DNA from: Rhizobium favelukesii
GTDB lineage: Bacteria > Pseudomonadota > Alphaproteobacteria > Rhizobiales > Rhizobiaceae
NCBI RefSeq assembly: GCF_000577275.2
Contig: NZ_HG916852.1
Location: forward strand, 2,297,001 to 2,361,000
DNA length: 64,000 nucleotides
Direction: 5' to 3'
Positions 58,226-64,000 of the stretch are shown here, piece by piece (position 1 is the first letter of the stretch; each line of letters starts with the position of its first letter). A program made the position numbers and the translations under genes. Under the pieces are notes generated by a model that saw nothing but the letters and a program-made list of their open reading frames with translations, searched no databases and was not told the origin of the DNA.

Positions 58226-58260
58226 AAAGATAGCCCGGCGGCCCTCGCCGCCGGGCTATC
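58225..58260 (-). terminator. Terminator for the citrate-synthase gene at 58270
   Basis: GATAGCCCGGCGG and CCGCCGGGCTATC form a long GC stem with a short loop, with TTTTC in the minus direction. It lies between the convergent ABC exporter and citrate-synthase genes and can serve both, but the T-run favours the minus strand. Confidence 0.85.
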
Positions 58261-58269
58261 TGCCGATTG

Positions 58270-59358
58270 TCACGCCGCTTTTGGCAACGGCCCGACATAG
58301 ACCGAGCGTGGCCGGATTAGCCGGCCCTCCAGCGCCTGCTCGCGGGCATGTGCAATCCAGCCCACGGTCCGGCCGATGGCGAACACACCGGTGAAGGAAC
58401 CGCGCGGAAAGCCCAGCGCATCGAGCAGCAAGGCGGTGTAGAACTCGACGTTGACATCGAGTGGACGGTCCGGCTTGCGCTCCTTGAGGATGGCGAGCGC
58501 CGCACGCTCGACTGCCTCTGCAAGTTCGATCCGCTGGCGATCGACCTGACCGGCTGAAACCAGCGGTCGCAGGGCTTGCTTGAGGGCGTCGGCGCGCGGA
58601 TCACGCACCCGGTAGATGCGATGGCCGAAGCCCATCAGGCGTTCGCCGCGGTCCAGCGCCTGGCCGAGCCAGCCGCGTGCATTCCCTTCGGTTCCGATCG
58701 CGTCGAACATATCGAGCACAGGGCCGGGGGCACCGCCATGCAGCGGTCCCTTGAGCGCGCTTATCGCCGCGAGCACCGATGAGGTGAGCCCGGCTTGCGT
58801 CGAGGCGATGACGCGCGATGCGAAGGTCGAGGCGTTCAGTCCGTGGTCGCAGATGGTGACAAGATAGGCGTCAAGTGCAGCTGTCTGCTCCGCACTCGGC
58901 AACTCGCCGGTCAGCATGTGCAGGATGTCGGTCGCCTGAGAAAGGGAGCCGTCCGGCGCTACGGGGTCGTTCCCAGCCTGCAGACGGAGAATCGCCGGCA
59001 GGAAGACGGCAGGCGCGGCCAGCAATCGAAGGGCGGCCTCGAAATCCTCGCCATCCGGCAAGCGAGCAATGAGAGCCCGCATGACATCGACAGGCGGCAA
59101 TGCTAGCAGCTGCGAATCGAGTGCCGTCACGTGAGCGAACAGACGTTCCCGCATTTCGCCCAACCACGGGCGGAGTTCTGCGGGAGCAAACTGCCGCTCC
59201 GTCAATCCGTCGAGCAACAGAGCGGCAACACTTTCATAGGTTGCCGTCGAAACGAGATGATCGAGCGACACGCCGCGGATGATCAGGCGACCCGCTTCGC
59301 CGTCCACATCGGAGAGCTGCGTCTCAGCTGCGATGACATCTTCCAAACCGTTCTTCAT
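58270..59358 (-). CDS. Citrate synthase / 2-methylcitrate synthase family protein
   Basis: Short-chain type of 362 residues, with no HTH domain. Active-site elements: His172 in ICDHGLNASTFA, GPLHGGAPGP (205-214), His246 in MGFGHRIYRVRDPRA, and NVEFYTALLLD where the usual catalytic Asp is Glu305. The last point is odd and could lower or change activity. The C-terminus GRLIRPRSVYVGP is typical. It shares a short palindrome-rich promoter with a divergently transcribed paralogue, and the pair presumably forms one functional unit. The ribosome site is GGAG. Confidence 0.9.
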   Translation of the reverse strand: MKNGLEDVIAAETQLSDVDGEAGRLIIRGVSLDHLVSTATYESVAALLLDGLTERQFAPAELRPWLGEMRERLFAHVTALDSQLLALPPVDVMRALIARLPDGEDFEAALRLLAAPAVFLPAILRLQAGNDPVAPDGSLSQATDILHMLTGELPSAEQTAALDAYLVTICDHGLNASTFASRVIASTQAGLTSSVLAAISALKGPLHGGAPGPVLDMFDAIGTEGNARGWLGQALDRGERLMGFGHRIYRVRDPRADALKQALRPLVSAGQVDRQRIELAEAVERAALAILKERKPDRPLDVNVEFYTALLLDALGFPRGSFTGVFAIGRTVGWIAHAREQALEGRLIRPRSVYVGPLPKAA

Positions 59359-59399
59359 GGTGTTTCTCCTTTACGCAGAGCAGGATCGAGCCTAGGTTG

Positions 59400-59430
59400 A
59401 TTGACGTCAATCTTGACGTAATTGATCAAT
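59400..59430. promoter_or_regulatory. Palindrome-rich intergenic promoter between the two citrate synthases
   Basis: Only 85 bases separate the two start codons. They contain the perfect palindromes ATTGACGTCAAT (59400-59411) and ATTGATCAAT (59421-59430), and TTGACGT twice, 12 bases apart (59401 and 59413). Such spacing is near one helical turn and suits a dimeric regulator binding twice. The plausible binder is the HTH-bearing synthase itself. Confidence 0.6.
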
Positions 59431-59443
59431 GTAAGAGGACAGG

Positions 59444-60589
59444 ATGCCCTGGCTGTCCGCCGAGCAGGCGCTTGAGAAACTCGGTACGAAGCCGCAAACG
59501 CTTTACGCCAATGTGAGCCGCGGCCGCATCCGGGCAAAACCCGATGCCACCGACCCGCGGCGACGTCTTTACAGCGCAGCAGACGTGATGCGGTTGGCCG
59601 AGCGACACGCGGGCCGCCGAAAGACTGAGACGGTTGCGGCCGACACCATGCAATGGGGCGATCCGGTACTGCCGTCTGCCATTTCCGCCATTTTGGATGG
59701 TCGGCTCTACTATCGTGACCAGGATGCTGCCACCTGGGCTGAACATGCGACGCTGGAGGAGACCGCAGCGCTTCTGTGGAACTCCGGCCAGATTGCGGCG
59801 GCACCGGGTGAGGCTCTGGAAGCAGCACCCTCGCTGGAGCGGGCATTTGTCCTGCTAGCGCAGCGCGTTACCCACGACCTGCCGACCCTCGGACGGTCGC
59901 CGAAGGTGCTGAAGGCCGAAGCGCAAAGTATCCTGTCGACCGTGGCTGCTGCCTTAGCACCAGATACCACCGCTTCGCCATTGCATCTGCGCCTCGCCAT
60001 GAGTTGGTGCAGGCCTGAAGCTGCCAACTGCATCAGACGCGCGCTTGTGCTCCTCGCAGATCACGAGCTCAACGCATCGACCTTCGCCACACGGGTGGCA
60101 GCCTCGTCAGGCGCAACGCTGTCGGCCGCAGTACTGTCGGGTCTCTCGACCTTGACCGGACCACTCCACGGCGGCGCGTGGCAGGGCGTCGCCTCATTGA
60201 TCGAAGACGTCGACGCCCTCGGGGCCGGCGCGACCATACGACAGGCGCTGACGCAGGGAAGGTCGCTCCCCGCGTTCGGCCACCCCCTCTATCCTGACGG
60301 AGACATCAGAGCAAAAGCGCTGATGTCGCAGTTCGCCTTACCGCCGAGCTATGCCAAACTGGCGGCGGTGGGGCAGGAAATCATCGGAGAAAGCGTCAAC
60401 ATCGATTTCGCTCTAACGGCGATGACTGCTGTTTTTAATCTTCCTGACAATGCCCCACTTGTGATCTTCGCGCTCGCTCGAACCGTCGGGTGGCTCGCTC
60501 ATGCCATGGAGCAGGTCGAGAGCGGCCATCTCATTCGTCCAAGAGCGCGCTATACTGGTCCAGCAATCGAAACACCGCTCAAAGCATAG
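59444..60589 (+). CDS. Citrate-synthase-family protein with N-terminal helix-turn-helix
   Basis: 381 residues. Positions 1-55 form a MerR/excisionase-like HTH (WLSAEQALEKLGTKPQTLYA then GRIRAKPDATDPRRRLYSAA), the rest a citrate-synthase fold from about 75. Catalytic elements are kept: His207 in LADHELNASTFA, LTGPLHGGAWQG, His280 in AFGHPLYPDGDI and Asp321 in VNIDFALTAM. The protein may therefore be an active enzyme, a metabolite-sensing regulator, or both. It faces its paralogue across two palindromes. The stop codon TAG ends at 60589, directly at the left end of an insertion sequence. Confidence 0.88.
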   Translation: MPWLSAEQALEKLGTKPQTLYANVSRGRIRAKPDATDPRRRLYSAADVMRLAERHAGRRKTETVAADTMQWGDPVLPSAISAILDGRLYYRDQDAATWAEHATLEETAALLWNSGQIAAAPGEALEAAPSLERAFVLLAQRVTHDLPTLGRSPKVLKAEAQSILSTVAAALAPDTTASPLHLRLAMSWCRPEAANCIRRALVLLADHELNASTFATRVAASSGATLSAAVLSGLSTLTGPLHGGAWQGVASLIEDVDALGAGATIRQALTQGRSLPAFGHPLYPDGDIRAKALMSQFALPPSYAKLAAVGQEIIGESVNIDFALTAMTAVFNLPDNAPLVIFALARTVGWLAHAMEQVESGHLIRPRARYTGPAIETPLKA

Positions 60590-60590
60590 A

Positions 60591-60611
60591 CTAGTGTCCG
60601 TCCACAAACGG
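60591..60611 (+). repeat. Left terminal inverted repeat of the IS
   Basis: Reads CTAGTGTCCGTCCACAAACG plus G and pairs with 62238-62258. Two mismatches in 21 bases. Confidence 0.88.
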
Positions 60612-60732
60612 TAAACCGCTGAAATTATTGGAGGAATCGCGATATTGCCGCGGGCAAAGCCCGGCGGTTTCAGGTACACTTTAGATCAAGCCATTGATTC
60701 TAAAGACAAACCCGCAACCGCCGGAGCCGACA

Positions 60733-62067
60733 ATGCGCCAAGAACGCACCGTCCAATCCAATATATTCGATCTTTTCGCCGAACACGAGATCGGCCGCGA
60801 GCTGAAAGCCATGTCGCAATGGCTGGATGAGCATCGTGATCTGCTCGGGCTGGTAGCGCAGGACCTGCGCCGCCACGGCGTCAAGGAGACCGGCCGCGAG
60901 GGCCTGCCGGCGGAGGCCGTGCTGCGTTGCGCCCTGCTCAAACAACACCGTCAGTTGAGTTATGAGGAGCTGGCCTTTCATCTGGAAGATTCCGCCTCGT
61001 TCCGGGCTTTTGCCCGGCTGCCATGGGGGTGCAGCCCGAAGAAGTCGGTCTTGCACAAGACGATCAGCGCGATCCGGGCCGGGACCTTTGAAGCGATCAA
61101 TCGCGTGCTGTTGACAAGCGCCCGGCAGGACAAGGTGGAACGCGGCAAGGTCGTGCGCATCGACAGCACCGTCACTTCGGCGCTGATGCACGAACCGAGC
61201 GACAGCAGTCTTTTGTGGGACTGCGTGCGGGTGATGGTGCGGCTGTTGCAGCAGGCGGCTTCCTTGGGCAGCGCCATCTTATGGCACGATCACTGCCGCG
61301 CGGCGAAGAAGCGATCCCGGGCGATCCAATTTACCCGCGGTCGTCCGAAACGAGTTCAGCACTATCGCGCGCTGCTCAGGATCACGCGCACCACCTTGAG
61401 CTATCTCGAACAGGCGGCGGCGCAGCTGCCCTTGGCGGCGGGCCCGGCGGTCGAACGCTGGCAGGCCCAAGTCCGCCACTATAAGCCGCTGATCGAACGG
61501 ATCATCGCCCAGACCGAGCGGCGGGTCCTGGCCGGCGAGGCGGTGCCGGCTGGCGACAAGCTGGTCAGTTTGTTCGAGCCGCATGCCGACATTATCGTCA
61601 AAGGCAGCCGCGACGTCGAGTATGGCCATAAGATCAATTTGACCACCGGCACAAGCGGGCTGATCCTCGACCTCGTCGTCGAAGCCGGCAACCCGGCCGA
61701 CAGCGAGCGCTTGCTGCCGATGCTGGAGCGTCACATTGGCATCTGGGGCGAGCCGCCACGGCAGGCCGCCGCCGACGGCGGCTATGCCAGCCGCGAAAAT
61801 CTGAGCGGAGCCAAGGCCTGGGGCGTGCGAGACATGGCCTTCCACAAGAAGTGCGGCCTCAAGATCGAAGACATGGTCAAAAGCCGTTGGGTCTATCGCA
61901 AGCTACGCAACTTCCGCGCCGGCATCGAGGCCGGCATCTCCTGCCTCAAACGCGCCTACGGCTTGGGGCGCTGCACCTGGCGTGGGCTCGACCACTTCAA
62001 GACTTATGTCTGGTCCTCGGTGGTCGCTTACAATCTCGCCCTCTTCGCCCGCCTCAGATCGAACTGA
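60733..62067 (+). CDS. IS transposase (ISNCY-type, DDE)
   Basis: DDE transposase of 444 residues. N-terminal region MRQERTVQSNIFDLFAEHEI and GREGLPAEAVLRCALLKQHR with QLSYEELAFHL is the family DUF4372/772-like start. Catalytic residues: Asp in RIDSTVTSALMHEP, Asp in AADGGYASRENL, Glu in FRAGIEAGISCLKRAYGLGR. The frame is open end to end, so the element could be active. I use the ATG at 60733; the open frame begins 13 codons earlier without need. Naming as ISNCY comes from memory of close matches; IS5-like is the alternative. Confidence 0.88.
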   Translation: MRQERTVQSNIFDLFAEHEIGRELKAMSQWLDEHRDLLGLVAQDLRRHGVKETGREGLPAEAVLRCALLKQHRQLSYEELAFHLEDSASFRAFARLPWGCSPKKSVLHKTISAIRAGTFEAINRVLLTSARQDKVERGKVVRIDSTVTSALMHEPSDSSLLWDCVRVMVRLLQQAASLGSAILWHDHCRAAKKRSRAIQFTRGRPKRVQHYRALLRITRTTLSYLEQAAAQLPLAAGPAVERWQAQVRHYKPLIERIIAQTERRVLAGEAVPAGDKLVSLFEPHADIIVKGSRDVEYGHKINLTTGTSGLILDLVVEAGNPADSERLLPMLERHIGIWGEPPRQAAADGGYASRENLSGAKAWGVRDMAFHKKCGLKIEDMVKSRWVYRKLRNFRAGIEAGISCLKRAYGLGRCTWRGLDHFKTYVWSSVVAYNLALFARLRSN

Positions 62068-62237
62068 CATCCCATGTCGCCAGCCAAAACCGGACCGGCG
62101 GAACGCCGGCAGTTCCCAATGCGCGCATTTCCACCAGAAATCCTGGCCGCCGCAATTAGCACCCATGAGCCACACCGCATGGCTTCAAAGCGGCCACCAA
62201 GCGGAACCCAAACGCGCTGCAAGCACAAGAAAACCAG

Positions 62238-62258
62238 CCGTTTATGGACGGAAACTAG
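62238..62258 (-). repeat. Right terminal inverted repeat of the IS
   Basis: Reverse complement reads CTAGTTTCCGTCCATAAACG plus G; partner of 60591-60611. Confidence 0.88.
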
Positions 62259-62360
62259 ACTACGTCGGATAGCCGTTGACGTTTCGGCATGCGTGCTGCA
62301 GCAATCAGCGTATGATGGCCGCCGCACACCGGGGTCGTCCGATCGTCAGAGGGGACGGAT

Positions 62361-62894
62361 ATGTTTGTAAACTCCAGAATGCTTTTGGCGCTGTTCGTGT
62401 CTGTTGGCGCTGCCTGTCTGTTCGCCTCGGATGCAGCGTTTGCACAAGCCAGCGGATGCACCATGGAGCGCGTGGCGGGGACCTCGCGGCAAGTCATGCG
62501 ATGCGCGGAGGGTGTGACGATCATTGCCGAGGGTGGGGCCCGCTTCAATGTCATCGACCGTAACCGCGACGGGCGACTGGACGCGGTGTCATTGCGCAAC
62601 AAGGCCGTGCTCGTGGATGTCGACCGCGCCCAGCGACCAGACGGGTTCGAAGTGGTCACGCCACAGGCGATCGCGGCCGTGCGCGGCACGCGCTGGGCTG
62701 TCGATGTCAAGAGCGGCACGACGTCCGTCTTTGTCGTACGCGGCCGCGTCGCGGTCGGTCGTCCCTCGGCGGGACGGCGGGTCACGTTGAATGTAGGCGA
62801 GGGTGTTGACGTCACGCGAGGCAGCGGCCCGCTGACCGTGCGCCGCTGGCCAGCGGCCCGCGCCGCGGCCCTGCTTGCCCGCCTTGGCCAATAG
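62361..62894 (+). CDS. FecR-domain periplasmic protein
   Basis: Exported 177-residue protein: signal peptide to about 29 (LLALFVSVGAACLFASDAAFA), a Cys pair (GCTMERV, MRCAEGV) and a FecR domain (about 90-150) with FEVVTPQAIAAVRGTRWAVD and SVFVVRGRVAVGRPSAG. This type, unlike sigma-factor FecR, has no membrane helix and commonly precedes a CHASE2-domain adenylate cyclase. It is five bases from that gene, so they form an operon. Role presumably in envelope sensing. Confidence 0.85.
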   Translation: MFVNSRMLLALFVSVGAACLFASDAAFAQASGCTMERVAGTSRQVMRCAEGVTIIAEGGARFNVIDRNRDGRLDAVSLRNKAVLVDVDRAQRPDGFEVVTPQAIAAVRGTRWAVDVKSGTTSVFVVRGRVAVGRPSAGRRVTLNVGEGVDVTRGSGPLTVRRWPAARAAALLARLGQ

Positions 62895-62899
62895 CGCCG

Positions 62900-64000
62900 A
62901 TGCAGGGCAGACGGCTCCTGATCACGATCGCGCTGCTGCTCTCCGCACTCTGGGGCGGGCTTCTCGGCTATATGCATCTTTCGGGCAGTATGAGTTTCCT
63001 CGACCGCCTCGAGGCTTCGCTCACCGATCTGCGAAGCACTGTGATCGGCGCGCGAGTGCCTCCGCCAGTCACCAGCATCGTCGCAATCGACGATCAGACC
63101 GCCGCCGACAACGGCTATCCGCTCAATCGGGCGACGCTCGCCCGCGTAGTGGCCGCCGTCAGCGCCTTGAAGCCGAAAGTCATAGCACTCGATCTCTTGC
63201 TGGTTGATCCCGGATCGGACGAGGGCGATGCTGCGCTGGCTTTGGCCCTGCAGCAGACGCCCAGTGTCATCGCCGCCGCCGGCGTTTTCCCAAAAGACGT
63301 ACAAGTGGTCGGTCACGACGCCAACGATCCGCTGGCGGCGATACCGACGGCCAGCCAGATGCTGTTGCCACTTAGCCGTTTTTCCGACATTGCGGCCGTT
63401 GGCGTCGTCAACGTCGCCACCGATGAGTCCGGCACGCCGCGCTTCATTCCGCTGATCTCTCGCTGGATCGAGCGTGTCGATGCGTCGTTTCCGCTGCGGG
63501 TCGCGTCGCTGGCACTCGGTATCAATCCTGCGTTCTCGCCGGGCGGGCTTGCACTCGGTGATCGGCATTTGCCGACCGATAACGGGCAGAGACTGCCCAT
63601 TACCTTCTACGGCCCGCGCGGCACCATTCCGACCTTCAGCGCTGTGGATGCACTGGCCGGCAGGCTTCCCGCCAAAGCGATTGAGGACAGGATCGTCGTG
63701 ATCGGCTCCACGGTGACCGCCGGCGGCGACGTCTTCCCGACGCCATTCGATCCGGTATTGCCGGGCGTAGAAGTGATGGCGACTGCAGCGACACATCTGA
63801 TTGCCGGCGACAGCATCATCAGAGACCGCAATGTGCGTTTGCTCGATTCGCTCATAGCCGTGGTTCTGCCACTGCTTCTGATCAGCCTGCTTGCGTGGCG
63901 GCGCAGTGCCATTGGCTATGCCATCATTGCCTCCGCGGCGGTCGCATGGGCCGCCTTGAACATTGCCGCCTTCGCGCATGGCTACTGGTTTAGCGCAGCA
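62900..64000 (+). CDS. CHASE2-domain sensor protein (probable adenylate/guanylate cyclase), partial
   Basis: ATG at 62900 opens MQGRRLLITIALLLSALWGG, a signal/anchor helix, followed by a periplasmic CHASE2 domain (about 30-300: PVTSIVAIDDQTAADNGYPL, LKPKVIALDLLLVDPGSDEG, RIVVIGSTVTAGGDVFPTPF, LPGVEVMATAATHLIAGD). Membrane helices then begin at about 313 (LIAVVLPLLLISLLAW). 367 codons are seen and the output domain is past the window edge. By analogy to FecR-CHASE2 pairs the output is likely a class III nucleotide cyclase, but this is inferred. Confidence 0.85.
   Translation, partial: MQGRRLLITIALLLSALWGGLLGYMHLSGSMSFLDRLEASLTDLRSTVIGARVPPPVTSIVAIDDQTAADNGYPLNRATLARVVAAVSALKPKVIALDLLLVDPGSDEGDAALALALQQTPSVIAAAGVFPKDVQVVGHDANDPLAAIPTASQMLLPLSRFSDIAAVGVVNVATDESGTPRFIPLISRWIERVDASFPLRVASLALGINPAFSPGGLALGDRHLPTDNGQRLPITFYGPRGTIPTFSAVDALAGRLPAKAIEDRIVVIGSTVTAGGDVFPTPFDPVLPGVEVMATAATHLIAGDSIIRDRNVRLLDSLIAVVLPLLLISLLAWRRSAIGYAIIASAAVAWAALNIAAFAHGYWFSAA

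Larger units (their letters stand above)
60591..62258 (+). mobile_element. Insertion sequence, ISNCY-like, complete with inverted repeats
   Basis: A 1,668-bp element. The left end, reading inward, is CTAGTGTCCGTCCACAAACG; the right end in reverse complement is CTAGTTTCCGTCCATAAACG. They agree at all but two positions over at least 21 bases. CTAG at both outer edges may be a 4-bp target duplication of a palindromic target. It contains a single transposase gene. The left end begins one base after the HTH-citrate-synthase stop codon, so the insertion left that gene whole but replaced its downstream region. Confidence 0.9.

Noticed and set aside
62255..63979. 574-codon minus-strand ORF opposite FecR and CHASE2 genes
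   Set aside because: Arg/Gly/Asp-rich shadow without motifs; both plus-strand genes have signal peptides, ribosome sites and recognisable domains.

Overview
The window is 64 kb of high-GC chromosomal DNA from an alphaproteobacterium of the order Rhizobiales, most likely family Rhizobiaceae (Sinorhizobium/Ensifer or Rhizobium type). The evidence is the gene repertoire (propionyl-CoA carboxylase alpha subunit, PilZ, BTLCP, DUF1489, DUF2336 and DUF599 proteins, a UgpC-type sugar ABC operon, a FecR/CHASE2 pair), an LipB/ThrS/TpiA/SecG/PyrG/ParE set of alphaproteobacterial type, and the very long antisense shadow ORFs typical of high-GC rhizobial DNA. No phage, CRISPR array, rRNA or origin is visible. 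One tRNA, one complete insertion sequence and several gene relics are present.

Layout. 1-8.9 kb, mostly minus strand: the end of a guanidinium/quaternary-ammonium exporter gene (window edge), then the glutathione-dependent formaldehyde route (adhC, gfa, fghA, with a YaiI-family gene overlapping fghA), an SRPBCC-like/M50 membrane protease, pccA with an unknown follower, and an EamA transporter. 9-11.6 kb: a scarred stretch with a 5'-truncated PucR-type regulator, a VOC/glyoxalase remnant and an intact periplasmic metallo-beta-lactamase-fold protein. 11.6-18.8 kb: a tight seven-gene operon with binding protein, two permeases, ATPase, glycerophosphodiester phosphodiesterase, LacI regulator and inositol-monophosphatase-type phosphatase. 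It looks like a complete import-and-cleave pathway for a phosphodiester. 19-19.6 kb: relics of an RND-efflux adaptor and a DUF3313 lipoprotein. 19.8-28 kb: tRNA-Leu(GAG), lipB, a small secreted repeat protein, a deviant peptide-deformylase-like protein, mgtE, a MerR regulator with a near-perfect palindrome in front of it, a DUF1624 acyltransferase, DUF599, sdaA and DUF1489.

28-42 kb: cell-envelope and housekeeping genes: D,D-carboxypeptidase with SPOR domain, BTLCP, proline iminopeptidase, two-domain PilZ, PAS protein, a structured intergenic RNA candidate with a strong terminator, rhomboid protease, CBS protein, patatin, hisI-folE (a hairpin abuts the folE ribosome-binding site), a cysteine-depleted IscU-like protein, yidD, DUF1697 and thrS. 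42-55.7 kb: a secreted rhizobial protein, a nitroreductase/flavin-reductase pair, DUF2336, a small lipoprotein, GNAT, AI-2E family transporter, GntR/OsmC pair, parE, a secreted hydrolase, tpiA, secG and pyrG.

55.7-64 kb looks accessory and partly decaying: a frameshifted AHSA1/SRPBCC gene, a frameshifted ABC exporter, a divergent pair of citrate-synthase paralogues (one with an N-terminal helix-turn-helix) sharing a palindrome-rich promoter, a 1.67-kb insertion sequence bounded by near-perfect inverted repeats just behind the second synthase, and a FecR-domain protein followed by a CHASE2-domain sensor that runs off the window. The strongest leads are the phosphodiester operon, the HTH-citrate synthase with its palindromes, the metal-ligand-substituted deformylase-like protein, the SRPBCC-M50 fusion, and the two RNA candidates (34.3-34.4 kb and the folE leader).
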